A stretch of 64,000 nt of DNA from Chitinispirillales bacterium ANBcel5 (GTDB lineage Bacteria; Fibrobacterota; Chitinivibrionia; Chitinivibrionales; Chitinispirillaceae). Both the position numbers and the translations under genes were made by a program. The notes under the pieces were generated by a model, which saw nothing but the letters and a program-made list of their open reading frames with translations, did no database searches and had not been told where the DNA came from. This document shows, one piece after another, positions 1 through 8,292 of this stretch. Each line of letters begins with the position of its first letter. Within the stretch, counting starts at the first letter, position 1. Location: contig JARUKZ010000010.1 in NCBI GenBank assembly GCA_029688955.1, positions 62,001-126,000 on the forward strand, read 5' to 3'.

Positions 1-26
1 CATATCTGTACCATAAAGGAGTGAAA

Positions 27-1379
27 ATGAAAGACTTACCAATCATGTCTGTTTCCGGAATAAGAGGTATTTACGGGGTTACTCTTGATGAGCTTTTTGT
101 TTCAAGAATTGCCTATATCCAAACCAAACTATCGGGTGCAGGAAAAGTGGTAATTGGCCGTGACACACGCCCCAGTGGGGAGCGACTTATGCGGGCCATA
201 TGCAGAGGTATAAGAGCTGCTGGTGGTGAACCTGTGGATATTGGGATTGCTCCCACCCCGACAACCTGTGTTGCTGTTTCGGAGCTTAAGGCTTCAGCGG
301 GTATAATTATTACTGCAAGTCATAACCCGTCCCAGTACAATGGCTACAAAATGGTTCACTCATCGGGACGTCTTTTTAAGGGCGATGAGTGCGAAACAGT
401 TTACAGCCATTTTAAAAGGGGGGAGTATCCTCAAGAGCAGGAGCTTAAACAATACGATGACTCACCAGCTAAAACGGTTGATGCGGTTTCGATTCACATA
501 AACAAAATCATTTCTACTGTCGATGTATCCCTTATTGCATCAAAAAGAATGAAAGTAGCAGTAGATTCAATTAATGGTGCTGCGGGGGCTATTTTTCCGG
601 CACTCTTAGAAAAGCTTTCCGTAGAGTGGACAGGTGTTCATAACAAACTGGATGGGGATTTCGTTCACAACCCAGAGCCAAGACCTGAGCACCTCACCGA
701 CTTAAGCTCATTACTGAGCACAAGCGACGGATTCTGGGGTGGGTTTATTTTCGATCCAGATGCAGACCGGCTTGCAACAATGGGACAAAATGGTGAAGCT
801 GTATCAGAGGAGATGACTCTTGTACTGGCTCTTGAAAATATTCTTGAGCATACTAAAAGTGATATAGCTACCAATCTGTCTACCTCGATGTTGATAGATG
901 ATGTAGGGGCTAAGTTTGGAGTACATATTTTCAGAACAAAAATTGGTGAAGCCAATGTAGTTGAAGGAATGAAAAAGTTTAACTGTAAAGTTGGCGGTGA
1001 AGGTAATGGCGGAGTGATCTATCCAGCTATGTCGACTGTAAGGGATGGACTTGGAGCTATGGCACTTATTCTTGAGCTTATGGCTAAAAGGGACAAAAAG
1101 CTTTTTCAGCTTACAGCAGCCTGGCCTTCATATCCTATTGTTAAGGATAAAATATCCTGTGAATCTCTTGAACCTAAACAGCTAATAGAGAAGATAAGCG
1201 CCAGATTTCCTGATGAGAAGAAAGATCTTCTTGATGGCCTCAAAATCATTCGCGATTATGGATGGGTGCACTTGCGAGCTTCAAATACTGAACCGATCAT
1301 TCGTTGTTATGCAGAAGCCAAAACGGATCAGCAGGCAAAGGAGTTATCCGAAATGGTTCTTGCAGAAGCGAAGAGATAA
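27..1379 (+). CDS. Phosphohexomutase (phosphoglucosamine/phosphomannomutase family)
   Basis: Alpha-D-phosphohexomutase of 450 residues, the usual family length, moving phosphate between C1 and C6 of a hexose or hexosamine for cell-wall or glycan precursors. Visible motifs are the phosphoserine loop TASHNP near residue 96, the Mg-binding loop DPDADR near 243, the sugar loop GEGNGG near 325 and the phosphate-binding RASNTEP near the C-terminus. ATG 27 is preferred because AAAGGAG lies five bases upstream; a GTG six bases earlier overlaps that ribosome-binding site. Substrate (GlcN-6-P, Man or Glc) cannot be decided from sequence, so glmM, manB and pgm are all possible. It converges on the sugar-isomerase gene. 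Confidence 0.93.
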   Translation: MKDLPIMSVSGIRGIYGVTLDELFVSRIAYIQTKLSGAGKVVIGRDTRPSGERLMRAICRGIRAAGGEPVDIGIAPTPTTCVAVSELKASAGIIITASHNPSQYNGYKMVHSSGRLFKGDECETVYSHFKRGEYPQEQELKQYDDSPAKTVDAVSIHINKIISTVDVSLIASKRMKVAVDSINGAAGAIFPALLEKLSVEWTGVHNKLDGDFVHNPEPRPEHLTDLSSLLSTSDGFWGGFIFDPDADRLATMGQNGEAVSEEMTLVLALENILEHTKSDIATNLSTSMLIDDVGAKFGVHIFRTKIGEANVVEGMKKFNCKVGGEGNGGVIYPAMSTVRDGLGAMALILELMAKRDKKLFQLTAAWPSYPIVKDKISCESLEPKQLIEKISARFPDEKKDLLDGLKIIRDYGWVHLRASNTEPIIRCYAEAKTDQQAKELSEMVLAEAKR

Positions 1380-1400
1380 CTTTTATTACTTTAACCCGGC

Positions 1401-2282
1401 CTAATCAACAGAATGGCTGGGTATTTCCACTGATGGTGGGCTTGACAGGTACAATTCTTTGCTTATTTTTCTTAAGTAGAGACGTGCCTGCCTCGCCTCT
1501 TCCAGGGTTATCAGAGGGTCACCATTTTCAGCACCTGACAGTTCCAGAATTATTCCTCCCCTGAAATTAGTTTCTCCAAGCTCAAACAGTACTTTATGCC
1601 AGTCTATTACTCCTTTTCCCGGAGGTAAGTGGCTGTCGTACTTTCCGGTATTATCATTTGCATGAACGATTCTCATATGGCCCGAAAGTTTATACATGAC
1701 GCTGTATATGTCACCAGATAACCTGGCATGGCCGGTATCAAGACAGGTACAGATATTTAAATTATCCATAGCTCCCATTATCCACATCATATCACTTGTG
1801 CTTCCAAAGGGTAAATGGGGAAGCATGTTTTCAAGCACCAGCCCCACTCCAAGTTTCTGACACTTGTTAGCTACTTTATTTAATACATCGGCGGCGTTTC
1901 TGAGTCTCTCTGCCCGCTCTTCAATTGAAAACTGAAGCATATTGTCCGGACCAGGGTGTATTACAAAATGTCTTGCTTCAAGTACCCCGGCAGCTTCTGC
2001 GGCGCGCATTATCTCATTTTTTGATTTCTCTCTCTGTTGTGGATCGATGGAGGATATATCAACATCGATAAAGGGAGCATGGAAAGAGTAGGGTTCCATG
2101 CCAAGTTTTTTCATTAATACGGCTGCTTTTTTAACAGCCTTAATGTCATGGAAATTAAGGTGTGCAGGTGAGGAACATACTTCAATTAAACAAAACCCAC
2201 CATCCCTAATCATTTCCAGACAATCAAAAATACTCTTCTGGTAAAAACAGCCCGTTGAAAGGCCTACTGGCCAGTCGCTCAT
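1401..2282 (-). CDS. Sugar phosphate isomerase/epimerase-like TIM barrel (AP endonuclease family 2)
   Basis: 293-residue protein of the xylose-isomerase-like TIM-barrel superfamily. It shows the typical strand-end metal ligands: HAPF and HPGP early, LENM in the middle, CLDTGHA, VHANDN, and a late LELSG. These usually coordinate divalent metal for sugar isomerisation, epimerisation or phosphodiester cleavage; the substrate is unknown. The start at MSDWPVG is chosen because AAAGGG precedes it and family homology begins there; a 33-residue upstream extension would lie wholly inside the primase gene. The chosen start still overlaps the 3' end of the primase gene by 59 bases, so the two are probably co-transcribed and perhaps translationally coupled. 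Confidence 0.8.
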   Translation of the reverse strand: MSDWPVGLSTGCFYQKSIFDCLEMIRDGGFCLIEVCSSPAHLNFHDIKAVKKAAVLMKKLGMEPYSFHAPFIDVDISSIDPQQREKSKNEIMRAAEAAGVLEARHFVIHPGPDNMLQFSIEERAERLRNAADVLNKVANKCQKLGVGLVLENMLPHLPFGSTSDMMWIMGAMDNLNICTCLDTGHARLSGDIYSVMYKLSGHMRIVHANDNTGKYDSHLPPGKGVIDWHKVLFELGETNFRGGIILELSGAENGDPLITLEEARQARLYLRKISKELYLSSPPSVEIPSHSVD

Positions 2283-3678
2283 TTTTAACCCTTTCTGAAA
2301 GAGATTTTCTATAGTTTTCCAGACTACATCTTTGACCGCTTCTGAAACAATATCCCGATCCCTCAACGGATTGGCAGTCAAAAAACTTCAAATCATCTCT
2401 GTTTGTTTTTATAAGGCCGGAGAAGATCCTGGTATAGAAGTCAGCTCTTGTGGCTGCGTCATAGAAATACCACTCACTTCCCCATCCATAATCACGTTCA
2501 AATTTAGAACGTATTAACCCGGCCACATGCCTGGGGTGCCATCCCAGTGCCAGAAAGATTCTTACTACAAGCAATATGCATGCAGGTTTAAGCAAAAGGT
2601 CATTGGGATTTTTGAGGATATGCCTGGCACAGGGAGGTATCATATTCTTTGGAATTAGGTCGTAAGTAAACTCCCAATTTTCTGTTGTATGGTGTTCAAG
2701 AGAGTAATACCAGTCGTGAAATTGTGCGACATCGCTTTTTTGATAATCTTCAATAAGATCAAGCATCTGCTCAGATTGATCGGGTATTTGAATAGAGGCT
2801 CTCTGAGCTAATTCTGCTGCTTTGCTCAGATCCCTCATACGCTCAACACCTTCTTCTATTCCCATTTCAAACAGTGGCACTGAAGCCATAAGGGGAATTT
2901 TATCTTTTATTTCTTCTGTAAGTATTCCGCCTTTTCTCCAGGGTTTTAAATACACACTGTAAGGGATACGTACAACACGGGTATGCAGCTGATCCCCGTA
3001 TTCTGAGATATCAATAGAAACCATTTCTCTCCCACGCTGCTGTGGAGGGACTTCAATCGCTGTTAGTTCCACAGGAACGCTGGTCTGAGGGGTTGCCCTG
3101 TCTCTCACCCGATAAGCTAAGTATTCCATCAACAGACCTAAACCAGAGTAGGCTGCTCCTAAATCTCTGTTAATATTTCTCTGCACCGGCCAATGAGGCT
3201 CTGCATAACAAAGTTCAAGATGTGGAGGTACCCTGCCTATACTAGAAAGTTTACCAAATGCAGCACACTTTCGGCTTAAGCACCATATAAAGTGATGTCC
3301 CCTTCCGCTTAATACATGAAGTGGAGCTATGCCGTATTCCAAAAGTATCTTTTGTATTGCATTTTCTGATGCACTCTGGAGTGAAAAAGATCGAAACTGA
3401 TCAAGATAGGGCTCCGCCGGGAAGTCGAAATTAACATACTCCAAGTCCAGATGTGCAATGAGTGAATGTTGGTCCCAAAGAGATCGACTTACATCAAGGC
3501 CCGTAGAAAGCAGCTCTTCCAATCCCCCCGGAGTTGTAAAAGAGCTCCCAAGTTCCAACCACGGTGTATCACACTGGGTAATAAAGAACGCAGATACTTC
3601 GTCCAGTTTCTTGCCCCCCAGAAACTCAAGCATTCTTTTTTTTACATACACATCTTTGTAATAGTCCTGTATATCCAT
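2224..3678 (-). CDS. Archaeo-eukaryotic-type primase (AEP) with PriL-like cysteine C-terminal domain
   Basis: 484-residue protein. The N-terminal half carries the three AEP primase/polymerase signatures: a metal motif HLDLE (about residues 76-80), a nucleotide-binding motif SGRGHH (about 124-129), and a late acidic residue in SIDISEYGD followed by spaced arginines (HTRVVR, about 221-237). The C-terminal part (about 345-455) resembles the PriL iron-sulfur domain: PPCARH, then KPACILL with a helical stretch, then three further cysteines near 435, 444 and 451. In archaea and eukaryotes catalytic and Fe-S parts are separate subunits; here they seem joined. ATG 3678 is preferred over TTG 3693. It is divergent from transketolase and overlaps the isomerase gene. 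Role (replication, repair or translesion) is not shown by context; no helicase or phage gene adjoins it. Confidence 0.72.
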   Translation of the reverse strand: MDIQDYYKDVYVKKRMLEFLGGKKLDEVSAFFITQCDTPWLELGSSFTTPGGLEELLSTGLDVSRSLWDQHSLIAHLDLEYVNFDFPAEPYLDQFRSFSLQSASENAIQKILLEYGIAPLHVLSGRGHHFIWCLSRKCAAFGKLSSIGRVPPHLELCYAEPHWPVQRNINRDLGAAYSGLGLLMEYLAYRVRDRATPQTSVPVELTAIEVPPQQRGREMVSIDISEYGDQLHTRVVRIPYSVYLKPWRKGGILTEEIKDKIPLMASVPLFEMGIEEGVERMRDLSKAAELAQRASIQIPDQSEQMLDLIEDYQKSDVAQFHDWYYSLEHHTTENWEFTYDLIPKNMIPPCARHILKNPNDLLLKPACILLVVRIFLALGWHPRHVAGLIRSKFERDYGWGSEWYFYDAATRADFYTRIFSGLIKTNRDDLKFFDCQSVEGSGYCFRSGQRCSLENYRKSLSERVKNERLASRPFNGLFLPEEYF

Positions 3679-3835
3679 CGTTCTGTATCCCAAAAAAGCT
3701 AAAACGTCTTTCCCTGGACCACCAGAGAGTCAGTTCAAGATCTGTGCCAGTAATCTGTTTTATTCGAATGGCAAAATATTTGCTCATATAGAATTTTGTA
3801 TACAGTTCTATTTGACCTAAGGAGTGTAATTAAAT

Positions 3836-5767
3836 ATGAATGACGCCTTATTTGTTGGGCAAAAGGCAATAGAGTTATCAAAACTTGTGTTAAAAATGAC
3901 CACAAGCGCAGGTTCAGGCCATCCCTCTTCAGCATTGTCTCTTGCGCACATCGTTACCTCACTTATGTATATTTGTATGCGGTGGGATCCCGATAATCCG
4001 TGGAATAAATCAAACGACCGTATCATCTTAAGTGAAGGTCATGCTGTACCTATTATATACGCTGCAGCAGCAGATCTAAATGTCAAAGTAGGAACAAAAC
4101 AAAATAACAGAAAATTAACTACAAAAGATCTGGATAAATACCGAACTATTTCTTCTGAGTTGGACGGCCACCCTAATCCCTCTTCTGATTTTCCTCTCTT
4201 TGACTGTGCAACCGGTTCTCTTGGGCAAGGTCTTTCATGTGCCTGTGGTCTTGCTTCCGGGTGTAAACACTTGGGAATAGAAAACTACTTTTATACGATT
4301 ATCGGTGATGGAGAAGCACGAGAGGGGCAAATCTGGGAAGCGTGTGATTTTTTGGTAGATTATAAGCTTTTTAACGTTATACCTGTTTTCAATTGTAACG
4401 GAATGGCTCAAAGCGACCCAATATCTCCTCAACAATCCATAGAAAAGCTTCATTCGAAGCTAAATGCCTATGGTTTCTCGGTAGAAACTATCGATGGGCA
4501 CAATTGCGAGGAGGTTCTTTCTGCTCTACAGCGGGCAAAAGAGAATAGAGGTCCCAGTGCCATAGTCGCCAAAACGGTAAAAGGATGGGGGGTTACAGGT
4601 TTATCTAAAGAAAATCATCATGGTAAACCATTAAAAGAAAGTCAGCTAACCGATGCCTATAAAGATCTTGATTCACTCCTTCCTCATCCCTCTTCCCCTG
4701 TTTCTGTCAAAGTAGGACCCCGGGTACCTAAAGGATTCACCCCTTTAGACTACCAATCGCAAAGCCTTCCAGACCCCGATTTTCAGTTGTTATTAAAAGA
4801 TGATCCTACTGTGCTTGCAACTATTGAAAAAGGTATTCTTAGCACCAGGCGGGCATACGGTCTTGCACTCAGGGAGCTGGGACGAGTGGACCAACGTGTT
4901 GTGGCCCTTGATGCTGACGTAAAAAATTCCACGTTTTCTGAATATTTTGCCAAAACTTTTCCGGACAGGTTTTATGAATGCAGAATAGCAGAGCAAAATA
5001 TGGTCTCGGTAGCAGCTGGCTTGGCCGCTACAGGGCTGACACCATTCATTTCAAGTTTTGCAAAATTCATAACACGAGCCTATGACCAGTTCGAACTTGC
5101 AATGATAGCCCAACTCCCGTTAAAAATGTGTGGTTCACACTCGGGGCTCAACGTAGGTGCAGACGGGCCCAGCCAAATGGGTCTATCTGATCTTGCCTAT
5201 ATGCGCGCATTTAGCACTGTTAAAAATAAGGCTTCAAAACCACTGCTTACTATTTTTAATCCCTCTTGTGCGGTTTGTGCTTATAAATGTGTTGAGTTAA
5301 TGAATCAAATTGAAGGCGCCTGTTACCTAAGATCCATCAGAACTGATCTGCCTATTCTATACTCACCTCAGGAAGAATTTAAGCCCGGAGGTGCAAAATT
5401 TCTACGAATCGGCAGAGATTTGATAATTATCTCCAGTGGTTTTATGGTTCATGAGTGTATCAAAGCAGCAGATAAACTGGAACACGAAGGGATCGAGGTC
5501 ACACTTATAGATTGTTACAGCTTCCCGGTAGATAAGCAGGTGATACGAGATGCGCTTCAAACTGGCAGCAGCGAAATAGTTACAGTCGAAGACAACCTGG
5601 GAAATAGCCTTGGTGCAGAAATAGCCTCTATAGTAGCTTCTGATACAGAGATTAGTGCCAAAGTAACACAACTGCACGCACAGCAAATCCCCCCTTCAGG
5701 TTCGACCAAAGAGGTATTGAGGTTTGCAGGACTGGAATTGATGGATAGATGGTACAGAAAAGGGTAA
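3836..5767 (+). CDS. tkt: Transketolase
   Basis: Complete thiamine-diphosphate transketolase of 643 residues, moving two-carbon ketol units in the non-oxidative pentose phosphate pathway. The N-terminal domain has the SAGSGHPSS active-site histidine and the GDG thiamine motif (GDGEAREG near residue 160); the pyrimidine domain has RIAEQNM with the catalytic glutamate near 386; a C-terminal transketolase domain follows. Both halves are in one chain, unlike the split archaeal-type enzymes. GGAG lies 11 bases before the ATG, slightly long spacing. It stands alone between a divergent primase gene and a strong terminator that includes its stop codon. Confidence 0.95.
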   Translation: MNDALFVGQKAIELSKLVLKMTTSAGSGHPSSALSLAHIVTSLMYICMRWDPDNPWNKSNDRIILSEGHAVPIIYAAAADLNVKVGTKQNNRKLTTKDLDKYRTISSELDGHPNPSSDFPLFDCATGSLGQGLSCACGLASGCKHLGIENYFYTIIGDGEAREGQIWEACDFLVDYKLFNVIPVFNCNGMAQSDPISPQQSIEKLHSKLNAYGFSVETIDGHNCEEVLSALQRAKENRGPSAIVAKTVKGWGVTGLSKENHHGKPLKESQLTDAYKDLDSLLPHPSSPVSVKVGPRVPKGFTPLDYQSQSLPDPDFQLLLKDDPTVLATIEKGILSTRRAYGLALRELGRVDQRVVALDADVKNSTFSEYFAKTFPDRFYECRIAEQNMVSVAAGLAATGLTPFISSFAKFITRAYDQFELAMIAQLPLKMCGSHSGLNVGADGPSQMGLSDLAYMRAFSTVKNKASKPLLTIFNPSCAVCAYKCVELMNQIEGACYLRSIRTDLPILYSPQEEFKPGGAKFLRIGRDLIIISSGFMVHECIKAADKLEHEGIEVTLIDCYSFPVDKQVIRDALQTGSSEIVTVEDNLGNSLGAEIASIVASDTEISAKVTQLHAQQIPPSGSTKEVLRFAGLELMDRWYRKG

Positions 5768-5795
5768 TGAAAACCCGATTCGGCTTTCATTACCC
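5762..5795 (+). terminator. Rho-independent terminator after transketolase
   Basis: Perfect 11-bp stem (GGGTAATGAAA paired with TTTCATTACCC) around a 12-base loop, overlapping the tkt stop codon. A short T-rich stretch follows. It sits between two convergent genes and could serve both strands. Confidence 0.7.
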
Positions 5796-5820
5796 TTAAC
5801 AGTAATTTTTGTGGTTTATT

Positions 5821-6741
5821 TTACCTCATAATGATAGCATACTGGGCATCCTGGCGGACAAAAATCAACGCATCACCATCCTTCTTTATATAATAGTCGC
5901 CGCTAAAATGAACTATGCCTGAGTTAATTAGGGTAAAAGATGGCTCCGGTGATCCAAAATCGTAAGTAACTTGTGACCTAATATCATTATAGAAAAACTG
6001 AGTACCTTCAGAATTATATGAGAATTCCTCAAGAGTGTTGGTCTGAGCATTATATTCAACTGTAAAAGCCGTAAGAACACTCAAGTCAGGGCCACCGGTA
6101 CCAACAACTTCAAATTCCTGATACATGTTATCTATACTTGGCAATGGATCTGGCACAGGAACAGAGAACTGGTCCAAAAGTGTTTCTTCTTCAGGCTCTT
6201 GTTCAACAACTATTACCGTTCGCTCCGCTACAACAGTTTCTCCCCCAGAGGAGACTGTGTAAATCACCTTATATTCTCCCGGCACACTAGTATTAACCTG
6301 ATCATCAGTCTCTACCAGATGGCCAATATCGAAGCCTCGATCATTGTATGCAGTTGCCCCCGGATCCCTAAAATCTGAGTACTGTTCTACAGTAATAGTA
6401 CTTTCACCAACCATTTCAATCCTTAAGCCATCAGAAGGGGCTTGGTCACCACTATCGCCGTTGTCACCTGTATCGCCATTATTCCCATTATCGCCATTAT
6501 CGCCATTATTCCCATTATCTCCATTATCCCCGGTGTCTCCAGAATCTCCATTGTCCCCGGTGTCTCCGTTATCACCACCATCTCCATTGTCGATGATTTG
6601 TTCATCCTCTCCGGGATCATCCGGTGATACTGAAGAATCGCAGTTATAGAAAAAAAGTGAAACCGCAGCCAGAAGACAAAAAGTTTTACAAGTTTTCCGG
6701 GAAAATAAACCCCACACTGTTTTGTTTTTAAAACAAAGCAT
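5821..6741 (-). CDS. Probable cell-surface protein with Gly-X-Y-like triplets and a DUF5011/Ig-like domain
   Basis: 306 residues, exported. An N-terminal signal (hydrophobic FCLLAAVSLFF) is followed by a cysteine at 34, so a lipoprotein is likely although the lipobox (FYNC) is atypical. Residues 52-99 are 16 uninterrupted triplets of the form X-G-D/N, a collagen-like glycine period rich in Asp and Asn that may bind calcium or act as a stalk. Residues about 107-177 match the bacterial Ig-like DUF5011 pattern (TVEQYSDFRDPGATAYN, then PGEYKVIYTV). The last 110 residues are unrecognised. GAAAGG precedes the ATG. No operon partner. Confidence 0.68.
   Translation of the reverse strand: MLCFKNKTVWGLFSRKTCKTFCLLAAVSLFFYNCDSSVSPDDPGEDEQIIDNGDGGDNGDTGDNGDSGDTGDNGDNGNNGDNGDNGNNGDTGDNGDSGDQAPSDGLRIEMVGESTITVEQYSDFRDPGATAYNDRGFDIGHLVETDDQVNTSVPGEYKVIYTVSSGGETVVAERTVIVVEQEPEEETLLDQFSVPVPDPLPSIDNMYQEFEVVGTGGPDLSVLTAFTVEYNAQTNTLEEFSYNSEGTQFFYNDIRSQVTYDFGSPEPSFTLINSGIVHFSGDYYIKKDGDALIFVRQDAQYAIIMR
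6445..6588 (-). repeat. In-gene triplet repeat encoding (X-Gly-Asp/Asn)16
   Basis: Low-complexity DNA with a 9-base and shorter periodicity, made of GGNGAT/GGNAAT-type codons, encodes 16 tripeptides with glycine in every middle position. Codon variants are mixed, so the array is not a very recent simple expansion. It produces long spurious open frames on both strands. Confidence 0.85.
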
Positions 6742-7009
6742 AGAAAAAACCTTTCTTTTTATGGTTACTCTGATAATCCTAAAACCCTAATTCCAATTAA
6801 AAAAAATCAGCTTACTTTTATTCACCCATTGGAAAAAACCTCATTTAATCGCTTTAACTAAGACCTTATAATGGGTAGTACATTATTGTATAAGACTATA
6901 ATATGATTAATTACCACATGCTCCAACAATGGATATTAAGTTGATTTTTCATTTCCCAGACAGAAGAGAGGATTTTTAGGGGGGATCGTTGAATTCGGGG
7001 GCACCCAAA
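6742..7009. other. Non-coding stretch between the surface protein and the encapsulin terminator
   Basis: AT-rich stretch with no supported gene. It should hold the promoter of the leftward surface-protein gene. A G-rich patch (TTTTTAGGGGGGATC, about 6974-6988) lies near the encapsulin end; I see no recognised element there. Confidence 0.5.
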
Positions 7010-7039
7010 GCTGCATCCAGAAACGTTTCTGGATGCAGC
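7010..7039 (-). terminator. Perfect 30-base palindrome ending the encapsulin cluster
   Basis: GCTGCATCCAGAAAC is followed directly by its exact reverse complement. On the minus strand it lies about ten bases beyond the encapsulin stop codon and is followed by TTTGGG. The most economical reading is a transcription terminator with a weak T tract. The zero-length designed loop and the perfect symmetry also allow a protein-binding site. Confidence 0.6.
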
Positions 7040-7048
7040 CGGCCTTTT

Positions 7049-7861
7049 CTATACCTGCATAACACACACCGACTCGGGAACATTTACCCTCAGTGCAATG
7101 CTTTCGGAAACAAAGAACACATACTCCATCCCCTCAGGGCCTTCAAATCCGGCCATTAAATCCTGTCCAAGGGCAATAGTGGCAAACTGCTCACCCGATG
7201 CAACCAACACCCCACCGGAGTTTAGTGCAGAAGCTTTTATTATTGAACCACCAACAAGGGATTTTAGGTGCTCAAATTCAAGCACCTCTTCCTGTGGATA
7301 ACGCCTAAAGAGGCTGTTATAGAGTGTAGGTTCAAGAGCTAAACTGTATGGTCCATGAAAGCCAGCTTTGTCTAATTCATTTATGGCTTCAATTACCGAT
7401 TCTGTTGCATCACCAACACCACTCCACTCTCTAAGCTTTGTCTTTTTTGTCCCTGGGGAATTGGTAAGACCATGTGTTTTCATTGGCTCTGAGCCATAAT
7501 AGAGAAGTTTATCCTCCATTTTTGCACAGGTAAGAACACTTGAAACAAGGTCTTTCATATCAAACACTATTTTTGACTTGGTGTAAAGATCCAGATCGCG
7601 TCCATCCAAAGAGAATGAGCTTGAGATTAGAACAAGCGGTATTGACTGAGCGCTTATAAGTTGGGGACCGCTCTCTCCGTTACCCTCTATGTGCTGATCA
7701 TGCATTGAAATACTTTTTACACCCAAGCCATATGGTCCTTCAATATGTAACAACTTTCGTGCGCTTAATTGCTGTGTTGCGACTGATTTTACAGTACTAT
7801 CGATTAAATCCCATACACTTTCTTCAAAAGGTGCATCATCTCTATTTAGAAATTCGCTCAT
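7049..7861 (-). CDS. Encapsulin shell protein (family 1, linocin M18-like)
   Basis: 270-residue HK97-fold protomer that self-assembles into a protein nanocompartment. Length and landmarks fit family 1: an N-terminal helix region DAPFEESVWDLIDSTV, ARKLLHIEGPYGLGV, then GLTNSPG, the HGPYSLALEPTLY segment, and a C-terminal end rich in FFVSESIALRV. GGGAGG lies eight bases before the ATG. It is the last gene of a same-strand run: DJ-1/PfpI protein, kinase homologue, ferritin-like cargo, shell. The cargo stop is 41 bases upstream. The likely role is mineralising and storing iron or limiting oxidative damage, inferred from the cargo. Confidence 0.93.
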   Translation of the reverse strand: MSEFLNRDDAPFEESVWDLIDSTVKSVATQQLSARKLLHIEGPYGLGVKSISMHDQHIEGNGESGPQLISAQSIPLVLISSSFSLDGRDLDLYTKSKIVFDMKDLVSSVLTCAKMEDKLLYYGSEPMKTHGLTNSPGTKKTKLREWSGVGDATESVIEAINELDKAGFHGPYSLALEPTLYNSLFRRYPQEEVLEFEHLKSLVGGSIIKASALNSGGVLVASGEQFATIALGQDLMAGFEGPEGMEYVFFVSESIALRVNVPESVCVMQV

Positions 7862-7902
7862 TACTAAGCCTCCCTAAGTGCAACAATAGTTAAGAAATAA
7901 TC

Positions 7903-8247
7903 CTAATCTTTTAAATTTCCAACAGTTTTAATTTCCTTTTGCTGTGCAGCACCTTCTTCAAGCATTTCTTCAACTTCTTCGGCACCTTCTTGCATTAATT
8001 TTTTCTCATCTGGCAATAACAGCTCAAGCAGTTTCTGAAACTCCCCGGCATGGACCCGTTCTTCATTTGCCACATCCTGCAAAACAGCCTTGGCAAGCTT
8101 GTTATCGGTTGCATCTGCCAAAGCCTCATACAGATGAATGGCCTCTTCTTCAGCAGCAAGCGATAAGCGTATAGCCCTGCTTAATTCTCTTTCTGAAATT
8201 TTTTTCCCTGGAACCACACCAGAGAACGGGTTTACAAACTCAGCCAT
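7903..8247 (-). CDS. Encapsulated ferritin-like cargo protein (EncFtn)
   Basis: 114 residues from ATG 8247, chosen for AAAGGAG six bases upstream. Two helices carry the half-ferritin iron ligands: a glutamate in EEEAIHLYEAL and the E-x-x-H pair in NEERVHAGEF, the pattern of encapsulated ferritins that form a ferroxidase site across a dimer. The C-terminus ends KTVGNLKD, close to the family 1 targeting peptide type TVGSLK, which docks cargo on the inside of the shell. A Glu-rich linker precedes it. The encapsulin gene follows by 41 bases, which makes the cargo assignment firm. Confidence 0.92.
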   Translation of the reverse strand: MAEFVNPFSGVVPGKKISERELSRAIRLSLAAEEEAIHLYEALADATDNKLAKAVLQDVANEERVHAGEFQKLLELLLPDEKKLMQEGAEEVEEMLEEGAAQQKEIKTVGNLKD

Positions 8248-8292
8248 TTCTTTACTCCTTTCCCGATCGTGTACCAACACATTTTTTTATCT

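Noticed and set aside
6344-6649. Antisense frames across the glycine-triplet array
   Set aside because: Open frames on both strands come from the low-complexity codons; products are simple repeats and no ribosome-binding site is present.
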